A stretch of 64,000 nucleotides of DNA from Leptolyngbya sp. PCC 7375 (GCF_000316115.1 NZ_JH993797.1:620001-684000); one strand, 5' to 3'; positions 53,275-62,945 are shown, counted from the stretch's first letter. Notes: generated from the sequence alone by a model not told the origin. Program-made: numbers and translations.

Positions 53275-53361
53275 CGAATCTATTCAGGATATCTGGCGAG
53301 TTAACTAACTTCACTATTTCTCAATACAGCTTCAAGAATTACCCGCATCTGCCCATCGCTA

Positions 53362-54009
53362 ATGGACTATCGTTATCTGATTTTTTATAAGCCCTACGAT
53401 GTCCTGAGTCAGTTCACAAATACCGATAGCCGCCACACTACACTCAAATCCTTTATTTCAGTACCGGATGTATATCCTGTAGGTCGGCTTGACCGGGATA
53501 GTGAAGGCCTCCTATTGCTCACCGATGATGGCAAGCTACAACATCGTCTGTGTCATCCCCGTTTCCACCATCCCCGGACCTATTTGGCCCAGGTGGAACG
53601 GATTCCTGATCCTGATAGTTTGCAGCAGTTGCGCCAGGGAGTGACCATTCGCGACTATCAAACTCGACCAGCGGCAGTGACCTTGTTGACAACGCAACCC
53701 GCACTGCCTCCACGCACACCCCCGATTCGATTCCGTCAGCATATTCCAACCGCCTGGCTACAGCTCACCCTATATGAAGGTAAAAATCGTCAGGTACGAC
53801 GGATGACAGCTGCCATTGGTTTTCCGACGTTACGACTGATACGTGTGGGCATTGGCGAGCTGCATCTGGGCCAGCTACAACCCGGACAATGGCGTCACCT
53901 CACCCCCCATGAACAGCGACAATTAGGGAAGTTAACAAAAGGTTGTGACCAGCCTGATTCCATGCAGATCAGGCGTTCCCGTTCCCACCGTCGCCGCCGT
54001 CACCGCTGA
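53362..54009 (+). CDS. rluE: rRNA pseudouridine synthase (RluE-like)
   Basis: Isomerises uridine to pseudouridine in 23S rRNA. The 215 residues lack the S4 domain and begin [16 protein letters not shown]; the catalytic Asp is in [20 protein letters not shown] (near residue 42); [28 protein letters not shown] is the family C-terminal block. A basic tail ([12 protein letters not shown]) extends past the usual end and may strengthen RNA binding. RsuA/RluB/RluE-type enzymes share these motifs, so the exact target base is not certain. Confidence 0.87.
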   Translation: MDYRYLIFYKPYDVLSQFTNTDSRHTTLKSFISVPDVYPVGRLDRDSEGLLLLTDDGKLQHRLCHPRFHHPRTYLAQVERIPDPDSLQQLRQGVTIRDYQTRPAAVTLLTTQPALPPRTPPIRFRQHIPTAWLQLTLYEGKNRQVRRMTAAIGFPTLRLIRVGIGELHLGQLQPGQWRHLTPHEQRQLGKLTKGCDQPDSMQIRRSRSHRRRRHR

Positions 54010-54363
54010 TTTGGTTGCGTTTATACCAACATCTGCCATGCTTATCGGCTATGCTGAACTGTATTTAACTGATAAGACTTCCCATACTAATGATTTTAAG
54101 CGCTAAGACTATTTTTAACTTTGGGAATAGTAAATTACAGTGACGTTTAACTGCGTTGCTGAGGGTAAATCTCAACTTATGTGTCAGATTTGCTTGACCA
54201 CGTCCAACTAAGAATGTTGTATTTTTCCTGGGAAAACCCTAAAGTTCTGGATATGGACAAGGGTTATCTACCAGCAGCCTACAGCTCGATTCATCCCTAA
54301 AATCAGGAACGCTTTCATTTTAATAATCTGCGGTAACTGTCAACGGACGTTTTCTATCCACTG
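54010..54363. other. Intergenic region upstream of the phosphatase gene
   Basis: A 354-base gap between two rightward genes. It is AT-rich, has scattered TAAGACT words but not the spacing of the four-box element, and shows no convincing hairpin or small gene. Confidence 0.35.
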
Positions 54364-56265
54364 ATGATCATTTGCCCATACTGCCAATTTAATAACCCTC
54401 CCGAGCACAAGTTTTGCCAGTCATGTGGATCGCCATTGCAGCAATGGAGGGCCTTTATCTTTCCAGGCAAGTCTTCCATCGCTCTGGCTGTTAGTGAAAT
54501 CCAGGCCCCTGAGGGTATTCAGCCCGGTGAAGACACCGATATTTGGGAGCAGGTAACCGCTAATACATTAACGCCCATTGATCCAGCGACCTTGGGCACT
54601 CGCGACGCTAATGACTGGTTAGGTCCTCAGCAGCGCTATCGGTTAATTGAGGCACTACAGCTAAATGTTGACAACGAAAAGCCGTTAGAAGTTCAGGTAA
54701 CCGATACCAAGCCCAATGATGTTGCGTCTTCCCTGGTAGAACAACGGCATCAGTTTTCACTGACTGAGTTGAGACAAACCAGTGAGAAAAAGCTATTTCC
54801 CTTGAGTGCCTATCCCTATTTAGCCCTGCACAGTCGCTTTTTTCCATCAATTCCCGAACTACAGGAGGCCTGGGTTGAGAGTGACTATAGCGTTTTAATT
54901 GTTGAAGATCGTCGACATTTGCCAGACTTGCTGACTATTTGGAAGCAGGAAACCTTGGATCCGTTACAGCAGGTCCACAGCTTCTACGTCATGGTTGAAC
55001 TGTGGGAGGCAATGTCGGTCTTCAAAGGTCAGGGCAGTTTGCTGAATATCAGCAATCTATGTATGGATGAAGACCAGATTGTGTGTTTGCGCTACATTGA
55101 GCCTGGCCCCTATCGTAATGACTATCGACTGGCGGATATGGGGCTGCTTTGGCAGTCGCTGCTCCAATCCAATAGTCAGTCGTTACCTGATTTGACTAAC
55201 CTTGCGGCCCAGGTCATCGAAGGGCAGTTTGATGACATTGAAGGACTCAAAGAAGCACTGATTGCGATCGCAGATAAATATCAATTAGGTACAGATATCT
55301 CAACCGCTAGTTCTGAAACTCCGTCAGAGACAAACGTCTTAGCAGATTTGGATATTCCTGGTCTAGAAGGTCTGGATATTAACGAAGATGCCAGTATGGA
55401 CAGCATCGATTCACCGACCATGGTGCTGCCAATGAAGCTGACTGGGCTAGAGGATGCTGGACAGTCCCATGTGGGTCAACAGCGAGATCACAACGAGGAC
55501 AACTATTTTATTCAGTCTGCCCTCAGCCGTCAGGAAACCCTGTCTAGCCAGACGTTAGATGCCAAATGCGCCTACATTCTTTGTGATGGCATGGGGGGAC
55601 ACTCCGGCGGTGAAGTGGCCAGCCAGCTAGCGGTTGATAACCTGCGTGAGTATCTTGATGGCCATTGGCAGTCTGATTTACCCAATGAAGCAGAACTGCG
55701 CCATGCCATTGGCCAGACCAACCAGGTGATTTACGAGAAAAATCAATCTGAGGAACGTACGGGGAGTGCTCGCATGGGGACTACCCTGGTCATGTTGCTG
55801 GTCAAAGGCACCCAGGCCGTGGCTGCCCATGTGGGCGACAGTCGCCTGTATCGCTATACCAAACGTCTTGGGTTACAACAAATTACTGTTGACCACGAAG
55901 TGGGACAGCGCGAAATCAAGCGCGGTGTAGAACCGGCCATTGCCTATGCTAGACCGGATGCGTATCAGCTGACCCAGGCCCTGGGTCCCTGTGGTGAAGA
56001 TGTGTTAGATCCCAGTTTTAACTATCTGAATCTAACTGAAGACACGTTGCTGTTGCTGTGTTCCGATGGTCTAAGTGACGACAGACTCTTAGAGACCCAC
56101 TGCTCCACACATATTGAGCCAATTCTGAGGGGCCATAAAGGGATTGAAGAAGGTGTGGCGGATTTGATTGAACTCGCCAATGAGCAAAATGGCCATGACA
56201 ATATCACAGCCTTGGTGGTGAAACTTAAGGTGAAACCCGATCTCTCCAAACTCCAATCAGTTTAG
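54364..56265 (+). CDS. PP2C-type serine/threonine phosphatase with zinc ribbon
   Basis: A 633-residue protein. Residues 1-30 are a zinc ribbon (CPYCQFNNPPEHKFCQSCG). A middle region (about 150-315, SAYPYLALHSRFFPSIPELQEAW, FYVMVELWEAM, YIEPGPYRNDYRLADMGLLWQSLL) looks like a degenerate protein kinase-like fold without catalytic motifs. The PP2C domain starts near 365: GQQRDHNEDNYF, ILCDGMGGHSGGEVAS, MGTTLVMLLVKG, AAHVGDSRLYRYT, LCSDGLSDDR and GHDNITALVV, with all metal-binding aspartates. It reverses Ser/Thr phosphorylation; the zinc ribbon and pseudokinase part may choose the target. The gene ends before palindrome copy 4. Confidence 0.87.
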   Translation: MIICPYCQFNNPPEHKFCQSCGSPLQQWRAFIFPGKSSIALAVSEIQAPEGIQPGEDTDIWEQVTANTLTPIDPATLGTRDANDWLGPQQRYRLIEALQLNVDNEKPLEVQVTDTKPNDVASSLVEQRHQFSLTELRQTSEKKLFPLSAYPYLALHSRFFPSIPELQEAWVESDYSVLIVEDRRHLPDLLTIWKQETLDPLQQVHSFYVMVELWEAMSVFKGQGSLLNISNLCMDEDQIVCLRYIEPGPYRNDYRLADMGLLWQSLLQSNSQSLPDLTNLAAQVIEGQFDDIEGLKEALIAIADKYQLGTDISTASSETPSETNVLADLDIPGLEGLDINEDASMDSIDSPTMVLPMKLTGLEDAGQSHVGQQRDHNEDNYFIQSALSRQETLSSQTLDAKCAYILCDGMGGHSGGEVASQLAVDNLREYLDGHWQSDLPNEAELRHAIGQTNQVIYEKNQSEERTGSARMGTTLVMLLVKGTQAVAAHVGDSRLYRYTKRLGLQQITVDHEVGQREIKRGVEPAIAYARPDAYQLTQALGPCGEDVLDPSFNYLNLTEDTLLLLCSDGLSDDRLLETHCSTHIEPILRGHKGIEEGVADLIELANEQNGHDNITALVVKLKVKPDLSKLQSV

Positions 56266-56283
56266 GGATTTTTTATGGATTAA

Positions 56284-56319
56284 TTTTGTAGAGGCGTTCC
56301 ATGGAACGCCTCTACAAAA
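56284..56319. repeat. GTTCCATGGAAC-centred palindrome, copy 4 (bidirectional terminator)
   Basis: A perfect 36-bp inverted repeat (18-base arms, centre 56301/56302). It lies between the convergent phosphatase and speA genes and has TTTT on its left and a run of As on its right, so RNA hairpins on both strands would be followed by Us. The outer three bases on each side are private to this copy. Confidence 0.8.
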
Positions 56320-56339
56320 AAATTGCATCCCCACAAAAC

Positions 56340-58322
56340 CTATGACAAATAGGTATACCGGCTCAAGCTCTCTTCGTAGTTTTGTAATAATAATTGGGCT
56401 TCTGGTAGGGTGATTTGTTTTTCCCTCAGAGAGATTTCCGAACGGAGTCGAATTTGTTCCACCAGATCTTCAGAGTCATACTGCACATAGCTTAAAACTT
56501 CCTTCATGGTATCTCCTTTGACCACGTGTTCGATGGTGTAGCCCTGGGGGGTCAGATCGATATGAACCATATTGGTATCCCCAAAGAGGTTATGGAGATT
56601 GCCCATGATCTCTTGGTAAGCGCCAGTGAGAAACATCCCCAAGTAATAGGGGTTCCCTGCTTGGAGATCGTGGAGTTCTAAAACCGATTTGACATCATGT
56701 AAATCAATAAACCGATCGATCTTGCCATCACTGTCGCAGGTCAAATCCGCCAGAGTCGCCCGACAGGTAGGCTCTTCATCCAGACGATGGATGGGCATGA
56801 TGGGGAAAAGCTGGTCGATTGCCCAGGTATCCGGTGCTGATTGAAAGACAGATAGATTGATGTAGTAGATGGAGGCCATCATCTTTTCTAGATCCGCTAA
56901 ATCATCGGGAATGTAGCTTTCCTGACGGAGTACCTGAATGATTTTTTGACAACAGGCCCAAAAGAGATTCTCCACCCGTGCCCGCTCAGTTAAGCTGAGG
57001 TAGCCAAAGTTAAAGAGACTGACAGCTTCTCCTTTAAACTGTTCAGCATCATGAAACACCTCTTGATAGTTTTTTGAGTTGATACTTTGGTAGGCCTCAT
57101 AGAACTCTTTGAGAATGGCATGATCCTCAGATGTTGGCTGGAATGGCTCCTGGGGACGTACTTCACTGCTGCCCAGCACATCAAATACCAACACCGATTG
57201 GTGGGAGGCAATGGCTCGACCACTTTCACTGATCAAGATGGGAACAGGCAGATTCTTGGAAGAGCAGGCTTCTTTAACTTCAGCAACAACATCGTTAGCA
57301 TAGTTTTGAATGCTGTAGTTTTTAGAGGCTGGGACATTGGTTTTAGATCCGTTATAGTCGACACCGAGGCCACCACCGACATCCAAATACTGCATATTGG
57401 CCCCAAGGTTAGCCAGTTCTACATAAATTTGGCAGGCTTCTCGAAGAGCGTCTTTGATAATGCTAATGGATGAGGTTTGGGACCCAATGTGAAAATGGAG
57501 GAGCTGTAAACATGACAGCATATCCGCTGACCGCAGTTGCTCAACCACGGTCAAAATCTCGGGAATAGTCAGACCAAACTTGGCGCGGTCTCCCGCTGAA
57601 CCGCCCCAGCGCCCCATACCCTTTGTACAGAGCTTGGCCCGCACCCCCAACCGAGGTCGAATGGATAGCTGCTGACTCACCTCGATCACCAAGGGCAGTT
57701 CATTGAGTTGTTCTAGAACGATTATAGGAGTTTGCCCTAGCTTTTGACCCAACATTGCTGTCTCAAGATAGGCGCGATCCTTATATCCGTTGCAAACTAG
57801 CAAAGCTCCTGGTGTTTTGAGGGTGGCCAGGGCAATCATTAGTTCAGGTTTAGATCCAGCCTCTAGACCAAATTGATAGGGCTCACCAAACTTCACCAAA
57901 TCTTCAATTAAATGGCGCTGTTGATTACACTTGACCGGAAAAACACCTCGATAACAACCATCGTAGCCATACTTAGTAATAGCTTTGGCAAAACAAGAAT
58001 TGAGTCGTTCGATACGATCTTCAAGAATGTCAGAGAAACGAACAAGAATCGGCAGTGATAAATTGCGAGCCTGTAGGGCTTCAATCAGACTGTGTAGATC
58101 GAGAGAACCACCCCGCTCCCCCTGGGGAGAGACGATCACATGACCTGCAGAATTAATGGAAAAGTAGGGTTCTCCCCAGCCATTAATACGATAAAGTTCT
58201 TCACTGTCTTCGATGGTCCATGACACGCTCCCTGAAGAGAGTTTTGTTTCAGATGAGACACAAGGCTCAGCAGACACATTTGTTGGCTGTTGATTGATTG
58301 AAACTGGAGCTGAACTCATCAA
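56340..58322 (-). CDS. speA: Biosynthetic arginine decarboxylase
   Basis: PLP enzyme that converts arginine to agmatine for polyamine synthesis. The 660 residues match the SpeA family: YRGVFPVKCNQQRHLIEDLV carries the PLP lysine (near 137), LGVRAKLCTKGMGRWGGSAGDRAKFGL, FHIGSQTSSI and YLDVGGGLGVDYNGSKTN follow, then ISESGRAIASHQSVLVFDVLG and the C-terminal MFLTGAYQEIMGNLHNLFGDTN block. Full length. A 17-bp tandem repeat lies about 70 bases upstream of its start and may take part in control. Confidence 0.95.
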   Translation of the reverse strand: MMSSAPVSINQQPTNVSAEPCVSSETKLSSGSVSWTIEDSEELYRINGWGEPYFSINSAGHVIVSPQGERGGSLDLHSLIEALQARNLSLPILVRFSDILEDRIERLNSCFAKAITKYGYDGCYRGVFPVKCNQQRHLIEDLVKFGEPYQFGLEAGSKPELMIALATLKTPGALLVCNGYKDRAYLETAMLGQKLGQTPIIVLEQLNELPLVIEVSQQLSIRPRLGVRAKLCTKGMGRWGGSAGDRAKFGLTIPEILTVVEQLRSADMLSCLQLLHFHIGSQTSSISIIKDALREACQIYVELANLGANMQYLDVGGGLGVDYNGSKTNVPASKNYSIQNYANDVVAEVKEACSSKNLPVPILISESGRAIASHQSVLVFDVLGSSEVRPQEPFQPTSEDHAILKEFYEAYQSINSKNYQEVFHDAEQFKGEAVSLFNFGYLSLTERARVENLFWACCQKIIQVLRQESYIPDDLADLEKMMASIYYINLSVFQSAPDTWAIDQLFPIMPIHRLDEEPTCRATLADLTCDSDGKIDRFIDLHDVKSVLELHDLQAGNPYYLGMFLTGAYQEIMGNLHNLFGDTNMVHIDLTPQGYTIEHVVKGDTMKEVLSYVQYDSEDLVEQIRLRSEISLREKQITLPEAQLLLQNYEESLSRYTYLS

Positions 58323-58391
58323 AGTGTTTCCTTTAACAAAGATGTAATGATAGTTTAAATTTATCCCTACCCTATCTGTTCGCCATTAGAC

Positions 58392-58425
58392 AGTCTGCAT
58401 AATTTAGAAGTCTGCATAATTTAGA
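58392..58425. repeat. 17-bp tandem duplication upstream of speA
   Basis: AGTCTGCATAATTTAGA occurs twice head to tail (58392-58408 and 58409-58425) in the spacer between divergent speA and a membrane-protein gene. The period is not a whole number of helical turns. It may be a duplicated regulatory site or a replication slip. Confidence 0.6.
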
Positions 58426-58510
58426 CATTGCGACGAGATAGTTCTACGTAGATATACTCGGTTGATCCACTGGAATTAGGCATATTTGTACAAAGGAATA
58501 TATTCGGTTT

Positions 58511-59113
58511 ATGAAGACACGCACAGCCCCGATACCGGTTGGCCCTGTTCTGGGCGTTGACTCGATAATTTTACTGGTGGCAGCTATTGCTGCATTTATC
58601 TTTAGTCAAGCTGTCCATTTAGCGTTGTCATCGGAATCTATCAATCAAACGCTACAGGCTCCTCCTAGATTTTTGGTGGTGCTATCCAGCTTGATCATTC
58701 CTGTCTTTTTTATGGCAATGGATGGCATCAATGCAGCGGGTAATCGATTAAAGTTACCGTTTGCGGGTAGCCGTAAACGGGCACAGCAGATTTATGCCCG
58801 CCGCATTCACCTGAGTCTATTGGCTTTATATTTTAATGCGATTTTAGTGGCCCTCTGCTGGTCAGCGTCGGCAATGCCGGTTATGTCTAAGGTTTATTTG
58901 GCAGCTGTATTTGCGATCGCAATTTATGCCCTGGGCCAAAGCATTCCATCCACCAAACTGAGTTTCACACTATCAGGGATTCTTTTTGTCATTGTTTTGC
59001 TGGCTACCCAAACCTTTATCATTACCAAGACCCAGGCTGAAGCTGAGCAGGCTGGTCAAGAGCTGAGACAGCGTTTAGGTGGAGAGACACCTACTACAGT
59101 TGACGATCAGTAG
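58511..59113 (+). CDS. Multi-span membrane protein, unknown function
   Basis: A 200-residue protein with an AAAGGAA site before its ATG. About five hydrophobic segments (residues 18-38, 52-72, 98-118, 123-143, 150-170) are followed by a charged helical tail (KTQAEAEQAGQELRQRLGG). Between spans two and three a basic loop (GNRLKLPFAGSRKRAQQIYARR) should face the cytosol. No family was recognised. It is convergent with the Hsp70-like gene. Confidence 0.6.
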   Translation: MKTRTAPIPVGPVLGVDSIILLVAAIAAFIFSQAVHLALSSESINQTLQAPPRFLVVLSSLIIPVFFMAMDGINAAGNRLKLPFAGSRKRAQQIYARRIHLSLLALYFNAILVALCWSASAMPVMSKVYLAAVFAIAIYALGQSIPSTKLSFTLSGILFVIVLLATQTFIITKTQAEAEQAGQELRQRLGGETPTTVDDQ

Positions 59114-59133
59114 CCTGGCGCATCTAAGGCGTT

Positions 59134-60702
59134 CTAAGACAGCTCCACAACTGCCTGATTGTTAGCCAGAACTTCTTCGGTTAGCATATCCTCGACAGTG
59201 ACTCGCAGCAGTCGATCCTGATCCACAGTGAAACTCAGGCGTACCCGATCTTCCCCTGGCCTCCCAGGAGGATTAAGGTTGGCAATGTTGGGGGCTTTAT
59301 CGTTTAACGGCTGGGCTACGGTTTGCCCCGCCTTTGTCTGGCGCGTAATCAGACGGTTGCCCTCAAAATAGACTTCGGTGCTCCCCTGTTCGCGCCCGAG
59401 TTCACCAATAATCAGTTCAATACTTGGCTGTTTTTCATTGGCAGCCCCCAACACCAATTCCACTGGTTGGGCCATGGGATAAGGCTGACCTTGAGGAATA
59501 ATCGGGTGCCAACCATAGCAGTTATTGCGTCGATCCCAAAAGCGAATACCATAACCGTGATACAGAAAGTCCGTCAGCTTTACCTGCTGTAGCTGGAGTG
59601 CGCCGGCAGAAACAGCGGTAAACGGCTTGTCACCATACACCTTGGTGCCATTAAATCGATTTTTTGCCCAGGTTTGAATCGCTGGAATTTGAGTGGTGCC
59701 CCCCACCAGCAACACGGCGTTAATGTCTTCTAGTCCTATGCCTTGTCGACGCCCCTGCTGCAATACCTGATCAACCCGGGCATTAAGACGCTCAAAAAAA
59801 TCCCGCTTCTGTAGCACCTGTTCAAGCTGCTCCCGTTCTAGGGTGAGATCATAGCTCTCAAATGTTTCATCATCAAAATAGCTTTCGTTGGCCTTGAGGG
59901 CATTAGATAGCTGAATCTTGAGTTGTTCTGCCAGGCGTAGGGTCAGGGGTGAAAGGGGAATTCCATACTGCTCGGACAAATGCTGGGCCACCCACTGATC
60001 AATATCGGCTCCCCCCAGATTTTCCCCGGCTTTAGCTAATACTTTAGCGGTTGACACCTGCTGGGCAGACTTGCCCATGGCCTTTTGACCCCATTTGAGA
60101 ATATATCCCAACGCTTGGGAACGACCGCCGCTTAGCTGCACAATGGCCAAATCTAAGGTGCCGCCACCAAAATCGAGCACCAATACGATTTCATTGTCGG
60201 TCAGACCATAGCCCAAAGCCGCCGCCGTGGGTTCATCAATCATGCGGACGCGATTGATATCCCAGCTTTGACACAGGGTGCCTAACCAATTGCGGTAGGT
60301 CTCAAAACTGTCTACAGGAACTGTTAGAACCACCTCATCAAGGCTCTCTTCCTGCTGCTTGAGCTGGTCAATTACCTGGGTTAAAAACCAGTCTCCCACT
60401 TGTTCAAATGAGAGATTACGACCATCCAAGTCTGGCATAAAGCCTTGAATGGAGGTGCCGATACCCCGCTTAAAGTTTTTAAAACAGCGTTCCGAGCGTT
60501 CCAGACCGCGATCGCGAATAGGTTGACCAATCAGCACCTGATCCAGCTGTGCATCCTCAACGTAGAGCAAACTAGGCACTACCGCTGGACCTGATGCACG
60601 CTGAGCAATGGCATCTAAGGTGAGAACTTCGGAGGAGAGAGTCGCGGCATTCCACCGGCATAGCACCGTGTTGCTGGTGCCAAAGTCAATTGCTAATACC
60701 AT
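59134..60702 (-). CDS. Hsp70 family (DnaK-like) protein
   Basis: A 522-residue divergent Hsp70. The ATPase domain has the phosphate-1 loop VLAIDFGTSNTVL, MIDEPTAAALGYGL, the phosphate-2 loop VLVLDFGGGTLDLAI and the adenosine motif AVLLVGGTTQIPAIQ near 335. The C-terminal part (about 385-522) is a short beta domain (LNPPGRPGEDRVRLSFTVDQDRLLRVTVEDM) without the long helical lid of DnaK. It is therefore a specialised relative rather than the housekeeping chaperone. A membrane-protein gene ends 13 bases upstream and is probably co-transcribed. Confidence 0.85.
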   Translation of the reverse strand: MVLAIDFGTSNTVLCRWNAATLSSEVLTLDAIAQRASGPAVVPSLLYVEDAQLDQVLIGQPIRDRGLERSERCFKNFKRGIGTSIQGFMPDLDGRNLSFEQVGDWFLTQVIDQLKQQEESLDEVVLTVPVDSFETYRNWLGTLCQSWDINRVRMIDEPTAAALGYGLTDNEIVLVLDFGGGTLDLAIVQLSGGRSQALGYILKWGQKAMGKSAQQVSTAKVLAKAGENLGGADIDQWVAQHLSEQYGIPLSPLTLRLAEQLKIQLSNALKANESYFDDETFESYDLTLEREQLEQVLQKRDFFERLNARVDQVLQQGRRQGIGLEDINAVLLVGGTTQIPAIQTWAKNRFNGTKVYGDKPFTAVSAGALQLQQVKLTDFLYHGYGIRFWDRRNNCYGWHPIIPQGQPYPMAQPVELVLGAANEKQPSIELIIGELGREQGSTEVYFEGNRLITRQTKAGQTVAQPLNDKAPNIANLNPPGRPGEDRVRLSFTVDQDRLLRVTVEDMLTEEVLANNQAVVELS

Positions 60703-60714
60703 CAGATTCCATTT

Positions 60715-61272
60715 CTAGCTTGCGATCGCAAGTCCAAACGCTCCACCAATAAATAATCCCAACAAACAAACGCTCAGGAGCGCCAGGCTAGAACGGACCC
60801 GCCCCATTCCCGCTAGCAGTCGATCGCCCACATGGGCAATTAGCAAACTACACACAGCGGTTAGCACCAAAACCCCTAAATTCACAAAGAACAGCGTCAT
60901 CCCCATGGACCCGAAGCGAATATCGTCAATATTGTTGGTGCCACCAAACCCGACTGCCACTGCCAGGGCCACCACCGATAGGGCAGTTCCCAAGCAGGTT
61001 AAAGAGCGGCATACTATGATGCGAAATCCCTTTAGGGACGATAGCGCTTCCGGCCCAGCCAGCGCTATCGTCTGTATGAATGTTCCTCCAAAGGCCAACG
61101 GCCACACCCAGAAGGGGGGTGAAAAGACCGATAAAAAGATCCCCACCACCGTATGCAGGGCTGTAACTAAAGCGATTGACGGCCAAGGGGGAGTCGTAGA
61201 AGGTTGAACTCTGCCCCCGCGCCTAGGCCTCTTAAACGGAAAATTCTGGTTATTTAGCGGTTGTTTACTCAT
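60715..61272 (-). CDS. Conserved multi-span membrane protein
   Basis: From the ATG at 61272 a 185-residue protein (61281 adds three). A basic proline-rich N-terminus (about 1-30) is followed by four or five hydrophobic segments (IALVTALHTVVGIFLSVF; WVWPLAFGGTFIQTIALAG; LGTALSVVALAVAVGF; LFFVNLGVLVLTAVCSLLIA; LALLSVCLLGLFIGGAFGLAIA). It lies 13 bases upstream of the Hsp70-like gene. Role unknown; a client or anchor for that chaperone is one idea. Confidence 0.65.
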   Translation of the reverse strand: MSKQPLNNQNFPFKRPRRGGRVQPSTTPPWPSIALVTALHTVVGIFLSVFSPPFWVWPLAFGGTFIQTIALAGPEALSSLKGFRIIVCRSLTCLGTALSVVALAVAVGFGGTNNIDDIRFGSMGMTLFFVNLGVLVLTAVCSLLIAHVGDRLLAGMGRVRSSLALLSVCLLGLFIGGAFGLAIAS

Positions 61273-61415
61273 TGAAACCAAAAACGATATGCCGCGCTGG
61301 TATTGATACTATAGCGAGGTGCACATAGTTCACAACTTTGGTGATCGCTGAAAGCCCCATATGCTAACAGCTATGTTCGGCACAACCCGCTAAATGCCGT
61401 CCACAGCCTGTCAGC

Positions 61416-61871
61416 TCAATCCATCAGGCCAAACTCCTGCATCGCTGGGATAAAATTTCGATTCTCATGGCTGGGGCGACTGAGCTTAACCAAAGCAAAT
61501 CGCTGGGCTGGCGTTAACGTCCCCCAATCATCATTGGAAATCTTTAAATTATGGGTCGCAGCCTTAGTCTGCACCTGCTCAGGCACCGTTAACCCTAGCC
61601 AGGGTGGATTGATCGCCACGTCTATTTCCTTAGCTGGTTGACCGGTGTAGTAAGTTACTAGCCCTTGCAAATGCTGTTGATAAGTCAGAATATTTGCTTG
61701 CGTATCACAGGGCATGGTTACCAAGATTTGGCGTTCAGCCTGAGTAAATTGGTGCCAATGATTGAGTTTGAGCTTCACACCGCAGGTATCTAATTTCAAC
61801 CGCACAATCATTGGAATACATCGCAGTGAATCAATAAATTCCTGCTCAAACTGAAAACCTTCAGATCCCAT
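61416..61871 (-). CDS. narM: Nitrate reductase accessory protein
   Basis: NarM is needed for active ferredoxin-dependent nitrate reductase in cyanobacteria. The 151 residues show the family blocks FIDSLRCIPMIVRLKLDTCGVKLKL (near 12), LVTMPCDT, INPPWLG and LTPAQRFALVKLSRPSHENRNFIPAMQEFGL at the end. In many cyanobacteria narM sits by narB or molybdenum-cofactor genes; here it is alone, with moaA 20 kb away in the same window. An NtcA-like site lies upstream. Confidence 0.9.
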   Translation of the reverse strand: MGSEGFQFEQEFIDSLRCIPMIVRLKLDTCGVKLKLNHWHQFTQAERQILVTMPCDTQANILTYQQHLQGLVTYYTGQPAKEIDVAINPPWLGLTVPEQVQTKAATHNLKISNDDWGTLTPAQRFALVKLSRPSHENRNFIPAMQEFGLMD

Positions 61872-62233
61872 ATAGTTACCTCACTTGATTTGCTCACTAT
61901 TAACGGTTTTGAAAATCTAATCTGTTGCCAATCAGGCACTCAGTTAATAGAAGGCATCATCACCTAAATTGAAATGCACCATGCAATCAAGCCAAAAACT
62001 ATTTCAAAGTATTGCTTTTTGTAACAATCAATAGTGACGGTAGATCCCGTCCGAGGCTTTCCTTGACGGCTCTAGAAAGTTGCGCGACACTAATTCATAC
62101 AACTGGCGTAGGCACTCCCTATTTCAATACTCTGTATTAACTTTTTGTATGGAGTTTTAACTACTTTTTAGTTATTGTTTGTCTACGTTCGTCCTTTTTT
62201 TAGTGTGGCGATCGACCTAAGAGGTAAATCCCT
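61872..62233. other. Divergent spacer of narM with a possible NtcA site
   Basis: In this 362-base spacer the sequence 62021-62034 reads CTA-N8-TAC on the minus strand, one mismatch from the NtcA consensus GTA-N8-TAC, with a TAN3T-type box (TAGTTT) about 20 bases further towards narM. NtcA control of narM would make sense for a nitrate gene. The match could be chance. Nothing else was seen. Confidence 0.35.
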
Positions 62234-62446
62234 TTGGAAACACTGGAATTTGTTATCTATCCTGATGGCCGAGTTAAAGAGCTTGTGACCGGTATTATCG
62301 GTCGCTCTTGCGCTGAAGTGACTGCTGCTGTCGAGGCTCAGTTAGGCCAGGTTTTATCCCAGGAGAACACGTCTGAGTTCTATGCCCAGGATAATCAATT
62401 AACGTCTGAACAGACTGATTCCCAGGCAAACTACAGCAGCTGGTAA
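62234..62446 (+). CDS. DUF2997 family protein
   Basis: A 70-residue protein with a TTG start at 62234 and a GAGG site. METLEFVIYPDGRVKELVTGIIGRSCAEVTAAVEAQLG matches the DUF2997 pattern (short beta hairpin, then a helix with Cys). The C-terminus is acidic and polar. DUF2997 genes regularly sit beside ycf35 (DUF1257) and a ferredoxin in cyanobacteria, as they do here. Function not established. Confidence 0.8.
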   Translation: METLEFVIYPDGRVKELVTGIIGRSCAEVTAAVEAQLGQVLSQENTSEFYAQDNQLTSEQTDSQANYSSW

Positions 62447-62519
62447 GGACATTCGCTTTATTACTGCTGAATCGGCCCAATGGCCCTATTGTCAACTTCC
62501 TAAAAACGCAAGGTTTACG

Positions 62520-62915
62520 ATGTCGCACTTTAGCCAGATTAAAACCAAAATCCGTAATCTACCTGCTTTGCAAGCTGCTTTAACCGATATAGGCACCGAC
62601 TGGAAAGCGGGTCCGCAAAAAGTACGTGGCTATCAGGGAAAGACTGAAACTGCTGAAGTAGTCATTGAGCAGGAAAATGGCTATGACCTTGGTTTTAAGC
62701 ACAATGCTGATACTGGAGATTATGAGCTGGTAGCTGATATGCAGTATTGGCAACAGCCCCTATCCGTAGATGGCTTTTTGAATAAAGTTACCCAGCGCTA
62801 TGCGTATCACACCGTGCTGGGTGAAACGTCCCGTCAAGGTTTCCAGGTAGCTGAGCAACAGACTACTAAGGATGGAGCCATCCGTCTAGTTCTACAGCGC
62901 TGGACTCAAAACTAG
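62520..62915 (+). CDS. ycf35: Ycf35 / DUF1257 protein
   Basis: A 131-residue soluble protein found in cyanobacteria and some algal plastids. MSHFSQIKTKIRNLPALQAALTDIG, VRGYQGKTETAEVVIEQENGYDLGF, and QRYAYHTVLGETSRQGF are the conserved blocks. The function is unknown. It stands between the DUF2997 gene and a ferredoxin gene, an arrangement conserved enough to suggest that the three act together. Confidence 0.9.
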   Translation: MSHFSQIKTKIRNLPALQAALTDIGTDWKAGPQKVRGYQGKTETAEVVIEQENGYDLGFKHNADTGDYELVADMQYWQQPLSVDGFLNKVTQRYAYHTVLGETSRQGFQVAEQQTTKDGAIRLVLQRWTQN

Positions 62916-62945
62916 TCTCTACGGTAATCGCTGACTAGATTAGGA

